Numbered from the stretch's first letter, positions 11,459-26,400 are shown. The stretch is DNA of 64,000 bases from Sternotherus odoratus (GCA_032164245.1 JAVMKO010000022.1:13887845-13951844), one strand, 5' to 3'. The notes: generated from the letters alone by a model not told the origin. A program made the numbers and translations.

Positions 11459-14400
11459 TTAAATATTCCAAGATGGCGGAGGATTTCTTGGTCCTTTAGG
11501 TTTTGAAAATCGATTTGTAAAGCCTGGGAGCAAAAACAAAATATTACAAGAATTTGGTAAATATACTACTACCTATATTTTATACATTGCACATATAATT
11601 CCATAAGAGACTTTTTTCTGAAAATATTTTGGCTTTTACACTATATGCGGTATATTACTTTAGTCATAGTAATTTAATATAATGATATTAAACAAATAAT
11701 TATAATAGAAGACGACTCCTGCTATGCACATGCCCTTATATTAAGGCACCTCATAAGCTAGAACCGTGACAGGGTTTGACTTCATAAAGTCTGTAGTAAT
11801 ATTAAGTTTACTCAGCACAACTACTGTCAGGTCAATGATTAATTCAATATGCTATCTTCAACAGCATCCAACACTGTGTGCTTTTGAAGCATAAATGCAT
11901 GTAATTGTGCTATACTATACTGTGGAAGGATGTTTCTTTCTGATCTCATCTTGGGATCAGCATGAGACATCACAGTTGGTAGCTCTTAATTTTAGTCTAG
12001 CTAGTGAAACAGTTTTCACATAAATGTTCAAATTGTTTTTAAATCTTGAAAATCTATGTGGTTGTAAATAATATCCTGCACTTGTGGGTTTCACAAATTA
12101 GCTGTAGCAAATCTTATCATTCAAATAATAGAATACAATAGTACTGTATAAGGATGTCTGCTAGCAAACAGATTAATTAAAACAAGCATATTAAGAGCAC
12201 ATCAATAGGATTATGCCAAACATCCCATAGCTCTTGCTTTTCCATGAGTTACACATTAGGCAGCAATCATTCATTAGCCTTTCAGTGTGGAAGAGTTAAA
12301 TTGCATCTTATGCTACCTCTTTTGCCACATTTATCTTGTGCAGCATTTTGCCACAGAGCAACCAAATGTTCATTGTATGTGTACCTGTGTGTCAGTACGC
12401 AATATTTGTGTTACAGGGATTCTGGTCTGTCTAATTTTATCTTTATATAAGGCATAAGTAGTTTATGAATAAATATATATTTTAAAAATAAACTATTTTA
12501 AAATTGTTAATTTATAAGGTCACTTAAGCTTTAAATAGTTCTGTAGTCTTAATTTTTATGCATATGCACGTGCCATAAAATTACACAGACCACCAGGCAA
12601 TTGCTGCAGGCCTGGCAAAAAGTGTTTGTAATCATAATTAAGGCACATATTAAAATTACTTTTCCATCATACACTAACGCACCCATTTAGTGATTTATGT
12701 CACTTTCCTTTCCCTAGCTAGTAGCTGGGCTCCATATCTCTATGTAGTCTTTTAAAAGTCTTTATAGTTAATATATCAAAAAGTCCAAATAGAAAGGAAT
12801 GATGTGAAGAACATACCAAAGCTCAGGAAAGAGCTGGAGTGGTTTGACTGGGCAGAATCTGGTGGTTTTGCCAGTGAAGATGGGCTACAGATACCTGGAA
12901 ACACATAAGAAAACTTAAGCAGCAGATGGCCACTTTAATTGCCTAAAAATGTTAGATCTCAATGACAAGTAAACACCTCCTCACCTCCTGTGAGGGGAGG
13001 CTATATGCAGATTGTTACTTTAACAGTAGAGGTAATCTCCCCAACATAGAAGCTCTATGGGCAGGCATAAATAATGATGATGTCATGGTACAATACACTG
13101 GGCATCTTGTTTGCTCCGAGTCCATTTGAAATTTTAAGCAATCCAAGTTGTTTTAATTTCAGAGACTCAGTATGGAGTTAAAGTGACCATATAGTCTTAG
13201 CGAGAAATTCCTTATTAATGTACGAAACACGGGATGGAGTTGCATTCCATGCAAGATCCAAGACAGAGGCAAATATGACTGTATGCCATCTTTGCTTTTC
13301 CTTACCTCCACCCAGTCATGGGGCCAATTTAGCCTATGGCATAATCTACTGTAGCTTTGAGTTTTCTCTAATTTGCATCCATTACTACAGTCTCCCAGAC
13401 TGGTATGCCATCTCGTAATTGCCAGAGTACCTCAGCATTCGAGGCCCCCACCCCAACATGCCTCCTACTCTGCAGCCAGAATGGGGGAATGACATAGAAC
13501 TGAATACTCTGGCTGTTTGCCACTTGGGAATACCCCTGTACTGGAGGAGCTTGTAACTAGTTTGTTAAGGCAGTTTTCCACCTGCTTTGTGCTACTAGAG
13601 TAATGGAACAGGTACCAGGATCTGGCCTAGGAGAATGCCCATCATAGTGGGGTAACAGAGCATTGAGAATGACAGACTGTCTTGGCAGCCGCAGTTAGAG
13701 AACTGCCCAACATAACCAGTGCTCAGTAAGAGAATATCCCTGGATATGGAGCCTGATCTTGCAGAACCTTACTTACACTAGCTGTCATACTGTTTTTGAT
13801 AGGATTACTTTTGGAGGAATAGTGTAGGATCAGACGCTACACCATTATTCTAAATGGTGGCAAATGAACTGACAATATAAATACTAATAATGCTCTTAAT
13901 TGTGCTACAGGTAAATGCTGTGCTATTACATTAAATCAACACGTGTTTCACAATATGTTTTTAGCTGTGACTAATTTAAAAGTAGATGGATCAGACGTTA
14001 GGATGCCTGCAGTTTTAGGTAACACTTTTTATATAGCAGTACCTCAGAATGCATGGAAAAGACTGGACAAAACAAGCCACACAGGAAGTGTGATGGCAAA
14101 CCAATGCAAAATTTCATATAAACTAGCAACCTTGATCTTGAGTGAGACCTTTAGCAATAATGGCTACATTGAGACATATAGATCTTTAATTAATTCAATC
14201 TGCTAAGTGCTTTGAGATGTCCAAAAGAAAGGTATTAGAGAAGAGCAACAGATTATTCATCAAGTCAGCTGGTGAGTACCCTCAGCTCCAGTCAAGAGCA
14301 ATAGGAGTGAAGAAGCCTCAGTATCTTACCAGTTCAGGTCCTAAAAAAGTAACAGATCTGTTTGCTACATTACATACACCCGACCAGACAGACTTGTTGA

Positions 14401-17400
14401 TGATCGAGAGACTTACTCTTTTTCATGTTTCGTAGAATTTTCAAGCTCTGTAAAAAAAGTTTTTAAATTAAAGATTTTGTTGTTGCAAAGAACCATTTGC
14501 ATCAGGCTGGAGATCAGCACCTACTGGTGAAGAGAATTCACTGCTGAACAACCATGCAAAGCAGCATGCATTTGCATGTTACAAGCTCAGAATCCTGAAG
14601 TTTTCGCTGTTTGCTGGCTTTCTCAGCCAAAATGAAAACTTCCCAGAGTGTACAGTTAGTGCTGCTTAAACTATACTTTTCTCAGTAACTCTTCCCTGCC
14701 GCAGACACATTTAAAGGCTAAATGAGGGCATTTCCTATAATAGCACCTGACATGGGGATGTTGAGGAGTGGAGTCTGTCCTTTAACGGGGAGTTGAGGCC
14801 CTAGGTGAGCAGCTTTTCTGAGAAGAGTTGGTTTGATACATGGAGAACTGATCACAGTTAGACAGCCAGTTACATAGCTCGACAGCGATTGCTTTTGTTC
14901 CTGTTGTGCAATTGTAAATCTTTTCTTCTTTCCTGCAGCTCTGTTTGTAGTGTCAACACAGAATATACTGCCTAAACACTCTTGCCATAAATACAAGAAG
15001 TCTCAAGCCCAGGCCTCTTTTCTCCTGTCAACTACATGAGGTAAGTGATAAGAAAATAACAGCTACTGCAGCTAGAAACCTGGAGCTGTTTTTCCTCCCC
15101 TTTTTCTCTCTCAGATATCTTTACCTTACTCCTCCTGAAGCATTTCACAGACTCTTTTGATGACTCCTCAGAAGCTTTATTTCCCAAGTCCCCAGGGTTG
15201 TTAGTGGATGTCCTCACATTAGGCTGCAGACCTAGGAAAACAACACACAGAAAAACATTTCCAGATCACGTGCACATCCTCCTGCTTCATTTCTAAGCAT
15301 TATGTGTTATATTTACAGTCTCTTTATGCAGCAATTCTTGAAATTGGTGGGGGGGTTTAATGTTTGCCATTTTGTTTGTAATCTGCTGAGAAAGTGTCCT
15401 AGTTCAAATTTTTTTTACATCCATTATCTTCTCCTAAGGGAAGTAGTGGAAGTACCATCATGTGGGATATTTAAAGATAGACCAAGAATACACTGTGAAG
15501 TACAACTAGCAAGAAACAGGGGAGAGGGTATGATTAGAGAGGAACTCCAAGTCTCTTCCATCTCTGATTTCTGGAATCCTCTTTATTCAGTTAGCTACAG
15601 GTTTTTCAGAGAGATTTTATTTGCTTGGATACCTGGTCTTGTTTCCTTCAGTTAATCCTTTAACTGAAATTACTGTGCTAAATCTCTGTTACAAGTGAAG
15701 AAGACAGTACCACTTACTCTCCTCATCGGCAAGAAAGAATGACTCAGGGGTTCTTTCAGGAAGTGGAGGAGGAGAGGAAGAGCGATCCTGGTGTTTTTCT
15801 GAAATATCAAGCATGACAAGCAAGGGAAACAAAACAATACAGTTTATTGGCTTTTTAAAATCCGTTGTAACACTGTCAGACAGGTCAACTTGGGTATGAC
15901 CCATAAAAACTTAAGAGGCATTGAAATGTAATTAAGACAACCTACTTATATGTGAATTTCAAAAAGATGTACTAGACCAGCAATCATTAACCCATGTATT
16001 TGTAGTAATAGAAATCAAGGATAGATGGTAAGTGTATTTGTCTGTGTTTATCTATATGTTGTTAGGAGCTTAACGATGTAACCAGATTAGTTTGTAGATG
16101 CTAATTCCCTTTCATGTCTTAATTGCATTATATTCAGCATGCAGATGGTTCAGTAAACCTTAAGATCAAAGATGCAAGATAATGCAGGAAACTAATACAA
16201 TTTACACTTTCTTCATCTTAACTATCTATGCTATAATGAATTACTGGCTAATTGTCTTATGTGAATGAATGAAACTGATTTACCTATGTATGCTTAGGAA
16301 ATAGATTAGCTTCAGAGCAAAAGTCTGCACTGCCTATTCTTCATTGGGGGAAGGTCTTACTGTGACAACTGCTGTGAGAAGGCTTATCAGCTTGCTAGAG
16401 AACTATAAAAAGCTTCAGACCTGATCCTTTTCATCTCAGTTCTGCTTAAACTTTAATAGGGAAGGTTTAAGCCATAAAACTGAGGTTTCCAGGTTTACCT
16501 GGGAATTCTCATGAAATTCTTCATCAGATGCTACACCTAGATTGCCTGCCTGTTGGAGTATAACATTTGAAATTGATTCCAGAAACACTTTTACAAATAA
16601 GCAACCTCGCCTTCTCTGCTATGAAAATTACCTAAGCACTTTACACATATTTGTATATCTATTGATCTTTTAACCTTTTGCATCTCTTTTCTTTTTATTA
16701 TGAAGCCTTTAATTTTAGTTATAAAAAAGAGTTGGCTTTGGCATGATTATTAGTTAAGATCTGAGACTCATTGACCTGGAAATCAATGTCCAGACCTTTG
16801 GAACTGTGAACCTCACATAATGGTGAATCAGGTTTTCAATAACCACTCACTCACTATATTAGACTTAAGCTGTCTGGATGGAAGTCAGGGGTTAGAATGC
16901 GTAAAAGGGACTGTATTTAGCTTCTTGGTGATCAATCTGGTATTGTAGAAACTGTTTTGTTACTGGCTTGGTGAATCTAATTATAGAATTAACTGCCAGT
17001 TTTGATGATTGTGTGCACTATTCCATGCAGTCTGTCTGGAGTGTAGCATTCAGTGTGGCTCATCCAGTCCAGTTTCCATATCACCTTGCTGAGCTGGACT
17101 GGGTTGACATCTCCTGGTGACCACAGTAATGCAATCAGTATAAATCTACAATCCTTCCTAAGAGAACATGCAAGTGCTACAAGTGCCCATTCCCAAGAGA
17201 AAAGCAGAGAATGTTCCCATGGGAATAAACAGTCTGAGAAGGAAATGATGACAACTCATTTGCCTGATAAGACTGAAAGAAACAGTAGCACAAAAGGATA
17301 CCAGCTGATTCAGGGGCTGATTAGGAGATATAAAAACTAACACTAGCTTGGTTGATGCATGTGTACAACAAAGCTGTTCCTCTGGGCCTGGAGCCTAGGG

Positions 17401-20400
17401 ACTTTTACAAGGTGCAGTTTGGTACAGTTACAGTACACTACTGAGTTCACTACCAAACAGATAGGTATCTCAATGGACTCAATGACAGTAACATCAAGAT
17501 AAACTGTACCTGATCTGGAGCTCTGGAGCTTCACACTCTGGAAACAAACAAAAAGGGGAAATTCTTGAAATTCCAAAAGCTAATCTTTATATTGTGAGCC
17601 AAGTAGGCAATGAACAGGAAATGATGGTATAAGCACTGAAACACCCACATACATATACCTCCTACTAATGTAATGGAAGATGAGTTCTACACTTCTTATA
17701 CTCTTGTTATTAATGGAATCTGTTTCAGAGGAAGGATGATCTTGTGGTTAAGACATTGGCTGGGGAGTTCAGTTCATGGTTCTGAAGTCTCCCTGTGTGG
17801 CCCTAGGGAAATCACTAACTCTGTCAGTCTCTGTTCCTCATCTTTAAAATGGGGGCAACAATAATTTTCCCATCTCATATGGGAGCTGAGAGAATAAATT
17901 CATTTGTGTTTGGAAGGTTCTCAAGCCTGGTCGGCACTTCAAACTTAGGTTGACCAGGTAGCAAGTGTGAAACACTGGGACAAGGGGCGAGGGGGGTAAT
18001 AGGAGCCAATACAAGAAAAAGACCCCAAAATTGGGACTGTCCCTATAAAATCGGGACATCCGGTCACTCTAGTTGACATAGCTATGGCACTCAGAAAAAA
18101 TCTGCATGCCCAAGCACCATAGCTATGCAGACCTAACCCCCAGTGCAGATGCAGCTAGGTGACTGGAAGAATGCTTCCATTGACATAGCGACTGTTGCAC
18201 GAAGAGGTGGAAACCTCTTCTGCTGTAACACCCATGCCTCAGATGCTTCTGTGAAGGTGACCCATGGGTGGTGGCTGGAGCCCCCCTTCAGGGAAGCTAG
18301 CCCCCAGCTCTGCCCCTTCACCCATGCACCCCTGAAGCCAGAGTCCTGAGACCCTCCTGCCTGGGGAAGCCCGGAGGGACCCCCCCACACACACACACAG
18401 TGGCTTGAGAAACCCCAGGCTGGCTGAAGCCGAGGCCTCCCCCAAACCTGCCTGGAGGTGCCCGGGCCAGTCGCAGCTGCTCTATGCCTCCCCTCCCCAT
18501 ACCCCAGGGCACCCCAGGGAAAAGCATCTCTTCCTGTAGACACTTTTGATATGCCTCATGCAGGTTCAGGGGTGGCTGAGGAGGTGATATTTGCTACTCA
18601 ACTTCCTGGGTTCATCAGTAATCTCTGGAATCCAGGGAGATTACTGATGAACCCGAGAAGCTGAATAGCACATACCGCCGCCTCCTCTGCCACCCCGGAA
18701 CCTGCCTGGGGCATAATAAAGAAAAAACTTTGCTGCCAAACCCCACAACCAGGGGTCTGGCGGCCACAGCAGTCTCCTCAGGCCTATCACACCTGCCGGT
18801 CATGAAGGGACCCCATTAATACCAAGACAGATGTAAAACTGGTGGCTTGGGTCACTTAAGGTCATTTAACTAGAGCACTTTTCACAGGGGCTTAATTAAT
18901 AGTAAAGCCCTAGTCAAATTTCCTCACATTCCCCCTTCGTAAATTCCCCCTGCAGTTTCAGAAAAGTTATTCTTCACTTGGCTACTATGCCACCCCAGAA
19001 TTAGCTGCATTTCAGGGGTGAGTTTGTGACACACAAGTAGACATCTGAGGTGTGTGTTTATCTCAAGTTAACCAACTCAAATTAAGTCCTCGTGAAGACT
19101 AGTGAAATTGGTTGTTTTAACACAACTTAATAGGTTAAAATCAATCCTAGGCTCCCCAGTTGTCTTTACCTTGACTTGTGAACTTGCATGACAACAAGGT
19201 ACTTTGTGTTATCTAACTCGAGTTAAAAATACACCTTTTTTCCTAGTGAAGATGTACTCTTGTAGAGAGCTTTGGGATCCTGCAGGAAGAATGGTGCTAT
19301 ATAAATGAACATTGTTATTTTTAATAGGTTAGGCAGGTTCATCATTATTTATGCTTGTAATATAAAAGGGCAATCTCCAAATACAGTATTTGTTTGTAAC
19401 TAAGGTTCATTTCCTGATATTCCTTGTTTGCCACTTCACATCTATTGCATTACAGGATGCTGCTGGGTATATTTTTAAACATCTGTGTATGTTAGCTACA
19501 TGAATATAGGATCCCAGTTCGCTGCTTTCATGCTGATGGGATGGCAACACAGTGACTGAGTGATTCATGTCTCCCTCTCCACTGTCTCCTCTCCCCATCC
19601 CCAGTGAAACTCTGGAATGTATTTTAGTCCTTATGATTGTAGACATTAGTGTGGGGGCTAGTGGCACTTCTGTTTTTTCTTAAACCACATTGGCTACTAC
19701 CCTAATAGTCTGTCATGACAGCCTCAACTGAGTTACTACTGAAGATTGAACTCGGAATCTGAAATCTGCAGTAGTTTAAGAAAAGCACTTGCCATCCAGA
19801 CTGCTGTATTTCTTGCAATACATGGGGGTCTGCATAGCAATATTGCTGGAGACGAGATAAAAACATCACTTTACTTACCTTACTTGGTCTCAGTCTTACT
19901 GAGTCATCAAATATCTTTGGCTGAGACACCCCACTCCATTCTGAAGAGGTTCCAATGTTTATATTTCTTGGTACAGGCTGGTGGTTTGACGTTGCCAGTG
20001 GAGGTTGACCTGGAAAGAATTAAATGGAAGAGGGATTTTTTTCACTTCCTGGGTAGCCCAAGTAATTCATTGTTGGATGCTGTGACTCAAGCATTGGCCA
20101 AATCATCAGAAGTGTCACCTCAGCACTTCTTAAATTAGCACTTCAATATTTGCACTTACCAGTTTCATTGGCCACAATAAAAGACTCTGGGGTTCGCTCT
20201 GGCAGAGGGGGAGGATCATCATCATCTGGGTCGGGAGAAGCTTCTAATTAAATAGACGGACAGTTATTTGGATTTCTTTGGACAGTCCTGCCCTTACCAC
20301 AATACATAGCTAAGAAGGGTCCCCACAAAGCTGTGCAGCCTTGAGAACTGACTCACGCAAGTCATTTAGTCCACATCTAATATAAAGTGATTGTTGACAA

Positions 20401-23400
20401 TCCATCTTCCACCAAGAAAAAAATCATCCCCATTTTCCTAGGCTGTAAGGGATATCCCCAGAGCTTGAAACCCATCCATCTTGAGCCCTGGCTGCTTTTA
20501 TCCAACCAGGCACTATAGAGTGTGATCAAAATCTTCTAAAACTTTATTTTTTAAAATCTAGGTATATTCCAATAGGATTTCCACTTGGTCTAGATAATTA
20601 TAAAACTGTGTGCCTGCTTCCACCTGTGTCAGCAGCAGTACATCCATTGTGGAGCAGGATCAGTTCCTATGGATGTTAACCTGCATAAACTTAACATTAA
20701 CATTGTTACTACTAGGTGGCAGTTGTGTTAGTAGCTACTCCAACCTCAACTCCAGTACTACACCTTCAGTCAGGGATTAGAGGTCTGAAATCCCACAGAA
20801 AGCTGGAGACTTTCCACTGATGGAGGGACCTCAGAACACTTTTGACATTTGGGTCCTAAAGAGCCTGAACGGAGCAAAGATGGTTTTAGTTTTATTTATT
20901 TTTTTTACTCCACACCTACAGCAATTCCAAAGTAACTGACAAATATTGCACTGATACCACTGACGGACATGTAGAGAACAATTCTGTACTCAATGGAAAC
21001 TGTGGAGTAAACTTTATATGGGCAGAATGTAATTTTGCAAGCTTAAGTTCAGCCAGGATACCAGGCGTGAAATCCTGGCCCTATTTATCTTAGTGGGAGT
21101 TTTGCCACTGTCTACAATAGAGCCAGTATTTCCCCCAGGGTTCCAATCCAGGACTCTTTCAGAAAGAGCTATGGAATCTTTAAATGACTGAGGGAAGAGA
21201 TCCTTAGTGGAGTCACTAAAATCACTTCGTATAGCTCTTTCAGTTTTCTGTGGAGTGATCCAATCCAAGTTCTAACTAAACCCAACCTTGGTTATCTTAT
21301 ATCTGCCGAGGTCACAGCTTGGGGTGACGTAGTAGCATAGAACAGAAGTACTAGAGGGATTCTGATGGTCACGCTACCCCAGAAAATGATGGCAATTTCT
21401 ATGGAAAACTGAGACAGAATCAACAGTTTGAAGCCCAGTTCCACCCTTCACTCTTGTGGTTGTGGTTTCTACTGAAATCAAAAGGAACATCTGTCCAACT
21501 GAGTGGGAGTGCTGGATTTGGAAACAGAATAGGCTGTAGGAAAATCCTATGTGAACTTCAAAAAGGTATCCCACACTGCATGGTAAGATGCCAGAATAAG
21601 TGAGCTCAGCTGGCAACACTGCCACACAGCTTACTCTGCGAGGATGCCTGCCTGCCATCCAGTGGGTGAATATGCTGGGATAGAGGAGTTGACACTGGAG
21701 GACTGGCCTTGGTAGAATCCAAGGGCTGGATTGTGGAAGTTGTAGCAGGAAAAGAAAGGGAAACTGTTTCATACAGCTCCGAAAAGTAGTCAATAAACAT
21801 TGGGGATCCTGGATCATCTGAAGAGAGCGAAGAAAAGTAAGGGTCTTCTGACAAGCAACAATATGGGGAAGGATGTGGGCCACTGCTCATATGCCGCGGG
21901 TGAGCATCTATTAGTCTGTTTGAATGGTTCAGTTCAACAGAAGAAAAGTCCGTCTGCTTCTTAACCTCAAAGCCCACAGAACTGCAGGGGTTTGGTACCC
22001 AGGGGCCCAAAGAGGGTACTGCATCCCCTCCATCCAGTTCCTGGGTGTCTCTCTGCTGCACTAACTCAAAGGGAGTTGATTTGGTTTGTATTAAAGGGGC
22101 CTTGACACTAGGGTTTCTCCTACATGCAGATGTAGATTTCAGGTTCAGAGGAAGCTCCTCAGAAAAAATGCTGCTCAGGTCTAAGCTGTGATGTTTCTGG
22201 AGTGGTTCCCCAGACAGCAGAGTGTCCCATTTCACAGCGCCATCTGCATTCTTGCTGCTGCTGAAGTTCAAGGCCCCAGAAGAAAGGGCTTGTCTAATGG
22301 GAGGAACACTGTGCCCATAGTTGTCAGGTACTGTTGAGGGCCTACAGTTCGACGCATCAGTCAGTGATGTTTCTCCTTGTACCATGTGATCAGAACATTG
22401 ATGTAGCTCCTGTTCCTCTCGTGCTGAACTGCAATAAAGTACAATTATATGAGAGCAGAACTATTTACTGCTCAGAAATCTCCATTACTATGTAAGCAGA
22501 GCTCCACAGTGTTCTAACCCCCATGTGCATACAAAAGCAAGTTCCCAACAGTCCTTGCCATGTTTTTAGGGGGAAGCTCATCCTGTGCAGTGAGCCTACA
22601 CAATGCTTGTGGACCAATTAAGTCATGATTGAGCCCTACTTTGAGGGCTTAAGCAGTGAATAAGCCTGTGCTGGCCCCTCTGCATGGGTGAATTTAACCA
22701 AACAGCAAGATAAATGTTTTCCTGATCAAAACAGAAGATGAAAATCAAAATCAATCTTCCCTCTAAAAGATATTGAAAAAAAGAGAGCCATATAAAATGG
22801 ATATTTGGTATCTGAATCTTTGTAGGCAATTACCATGTCTGTTTCTCCCTAAAAAAGTGTCTTATTTTTGTTTCAGTGTTTTGTGCTCTCATTATGACCA
22901 TTCTCTATAGACATACGCAGGATCCAAATGCTAAAAGAACTACTACATCTCCAGCTGATTACATAATGTTATGTCTCCTGGAATTGGAAGTCACTGACAC
23001 ATGGTACTTGCACCATGTGTGTCTAGATTAAACCTGCCCTTACCATCTTGGTAGTGTCAGAGAATACGTTTCTTCCAGTGGGCTCAGAAGTGGTTGGAGT
23101 CGTGGATGGTTTGTTTGAATCTATTGAAAGAGAAGGTTAGTGCTCGTATTGCAGCAAGACTGTCAGAGAAGCATGCAGGGAATATACAAGATTTAATTTT
23201 ACTTTGTTATTCCTGGTGATTGGCTCTGCCAACTCCTCTGCCTACCATTGAATGGAAATGCAGGAATAGCAGAAACAGACACTGTCTTATTAGAAGATGC
23301 ATTACATATGTTTTTATAAGAATCAAAAACTCTTCCCCAAAAAGTTTGCAATGTCGGTGCAGCTGGCTGTGCTTCTAGGACCCACATGCTATCTGGCTAT

Positions 23401-26400
23401 GTGGAAGTTGGTTTTGCTTTTGACACTTGGGTTGTGCGCTCACCCCCTTCTTTTGGTAAAGTGTTTTCAAAGGACAGCCAGGTCTCTGCAACCGAGAAGG
23501 TTTGGCCAAGAGCTATAAAACCACATCCGGACTCAAGTGTTTCTCTGCTTTCTGTCTCAACCTGGCCTCACATCTGCGCCTAACCATGTGACTGTCCACA
23601 GCACAAGAGAAGGAAGCTGACTCCCACAATCTGCTCAACCAAGTCTGGCTGAGAAGTCTCTGCAAATACCAACTTACTACAACATGTCAAACTCAGATAC
23701 ATATTTTAAAGGGTTCAGTTTGAAAGTTGGGCTTTATTGTGAAGTCAGTCTTAAGACCTTTGCTGAACATGCCAGATGTTTTTCATTGTAAGCCCTATTT
23801 CCACCCCTTTGTAACTGAAGTTTGTCTGAGTTTGTTTAGAAATGCATTTTTTTTTTCCAGAAAGTTTGCAGACAGCCAGACAAGCTATGTTTGAGGTGGA
23901 GGGCTCTGAGCAATTATAACCAAGAAAGGTCAGAATTAAGAAGTGTTTAACTCTGTTTGGGTTGTTACAACTCAAATATGACTTGACCACACAATTTCAG
24001 ACTCAGACACTTCATCCTCCATCAGAACTAGTTCACAGAGCTTGAAAAGATTTGGCTGAGGAATTTTTATGTATATTTTCACTGTACATTTTAGCCTCTC
24101 TTCTTCCAGGAGTTAACTGTAATAGGTATTACCTAGCACAACTCCGATCTACTTTGTTGGGAGCAAAACCTTTTGTAGCGATGTCTTTAAATTTGTGTTT
24201 TGTTCTCGTATAGTAGATTTTTCTCAGGGGAATTTGGGATCTCTTTTATATTGTTAGAATCTAGTCAGAGCTATTGGAGATGAATAAAGAGGTGCAGGGC
24301 CCAACCCTACATTGACAGCTGCTGCTGCCTGTATGGTATTTCTCAAGGCAACATGTTAATACTAGCGTTTGCCTCTTATCACATTATCCACTCCAATTTA
24401 GCCATTGCTGCCAGTTTGACCGCCACCCTGTCAAATCAATAGTCTGAAACTTTCATCTATGACGTTCTGTACACATAGACAGCCTTCCTGAACTAATCCA
24501 TAAGGACATGATCTATGATCTGCTCCTTCTAATCCCACCTCAAGACCCAGCTCTGCTGGGATGCCTATGAGAAATCAGCCAGTCAAGGTTGACAGTTTGG
24601 GGAAGTCAAAATTTATTCATCTATATATATAAAAGTCAAATGGTGTATGCGTGTGTGTATGCTTGCGTGCGTGCATGCATGTATGCTGCCTTACTCCTTC
24701 CACACCGTTTGAGCTAGAGACTTGAAATTTGGCACAATTATAGGCTTTAGGGTCCTAATCAGGGTAAGAGTCGAAAATTTTTAAAATCTCACCTCTGACG
24801 CCCCCCAGAGGTGAAATGCTTTAAAGCCCATTCACATCAGCTGGGCAGCAGGTTAAAACCTGCTGTTCTGTGACATAGTTATGATGTCATAATACCCCCC
24901 CTCCAACGGACCCACACTCGCTCAGCTCTCTGCCCCCTCCCCCCTCCAACAGCCCCCCCACTCGCTCAGCTCCTCCCTCTCCCCCCTCGCTCAGCTCTCT
25001 CCTCCCTCCCCCCCTTCCCGATGGACCCGAGCAACGCCGGTTATTTTTGCTAGTTCATTATAATAAACAATTACACAGAAAAGCAAGCAGTGCCCTTCTC
25101 TGCATCTTGCTACTGTAACAGGGATTGCATAATGAAGGGGAAGGCTGGGCTTGTGGTCAAGGCATTTGACTGGGATTCAGGAGATTTGGGTTAAATCTCT
25201 GCCTCTGCCATAGACTCCCTGTATGACTGTATTCTTTCTGCCCTTGTAGGGAGTTAGTGAAGATGAATGGAGTAATGTGCATGTGTCGCTTTCATACTAC
25301 AGTTCTAGGGACCATACATGCACCTACATAGGTTGGAGCCCTTCGCGCAACAGTAATAGAACCATTAAATATACAGGAGCAGCAACTGCATTTCTTTATT
25401 GCAAAACTCTTCCCAGTTCAGCAGGACTTGGAGGAGTTTGAATCTGAGCTAACACATCTCAGGCACAAGAGGCCAGCTAAAGGCATTATGCATTGGGGGA
25501 CAAATCTTACCTCTGTGGCAGCAGAGTCTGACTGGACAGTGAGCACTTCAATCTGTCTTTTAAAGAGTTCGATCACAGCATCGTAGACCAACTCATACTG
25601 TTCCTAAATAGAAAATAGAAGAAACACAGGAGATGCAGGGATCCCCGTTACTCACATCCACTTCAGACAGCAGCCAGTTCATCTGAACCATGCAACATAT
25701 TAGCTGTTACAGTGCTGGAAATTCCAGTCCTTGGGTTAGGCGAATTCTCAGAAGGGGTTGTAGCTGCTGTTTCAAATGGTCAAGGTTTGAATATGTGTTA
25801 ATGTCAACTGAACAAACGTGTGCTGAGCTTCCTCTTCAATACACCCCAGTTGAAGCCAGCTTCACTTACAGGACAGCACTTGTTTCAGCACAGACAATCA
25901 CAAGTACTAAGCTACATTGTCATGTACTCATTTGATTTCTCCTGATAAGCGCCTTGTGAAAGGGCCTTACAGAATGTGAAGCAACATGCCTGCTGCACAC
26001 AGGGGCTTACCCCACAGTGTAACAATACAAGTTTGATTCATGGAAACCCTGAAGAGAAGTTATAGATCTGGTTTCATAGCAAGCATTTAGTAGCAATGAC
26101 CTGCTTGGAATTTTCTGAACATACCTTGGTCTGCACTATTGATGGCCTTTGTGTGCGCATTTCCTGGACCAGACTAAAAATACTGAAGTTCTCTGGAACA
26201 ATCTAATAAAAGAGAGATCACGAGAAATTAGAGATGGCCCTGAACCAAAACCACTCCCAAATGGTGACCCAGTTCAGACCTGGATCCAAACTTCAGGCCC
26301 ATTGTTACAAGAAATCTTTACTGCTTGTGATTTCTTCTTTGTTGGTGAATCATTTCCCTTCCTTCCGATCTTCTGCTCATTAGGAGGCCTCTGCTTCTCT

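Larger units (their letters stand above)
11459..20243 (-). other. PTPN22: PTPN22 exons 14-21: P1, P2 and C-terminal homology motifs
   Basis: Exon 14 encodes the P1 proline motif, the CSK SH3-docking site in human. Here it reads [12 protein letters not shown] with Arg at residue 614, equivalent to human R620. Exon 17 encodes P2, with the identical twelve residues around R694. Exon 15 encodes [13 protein letters not shown], exon 16 is only 28 nt (SVKLQSSRS), and exon 19 is 31 nt ([10 protein letters not shown]). Exons 20-21 finish with [11 protein letters not shown] and the C-terminal homology motif [17 protein letters not shown]. This motif binds PSTPIP-type partners in the PEST phosphatase family. 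Confidence 0.93.

Noticed and set aside
21374..21883. 169-codon minus-strand frame overlapping the large PTPN22 exon
   Set aside because: It is an alternative-frame shadow of exon 13. The exon 13 frame matches human PTPN22 and joins its neighbours in phase.
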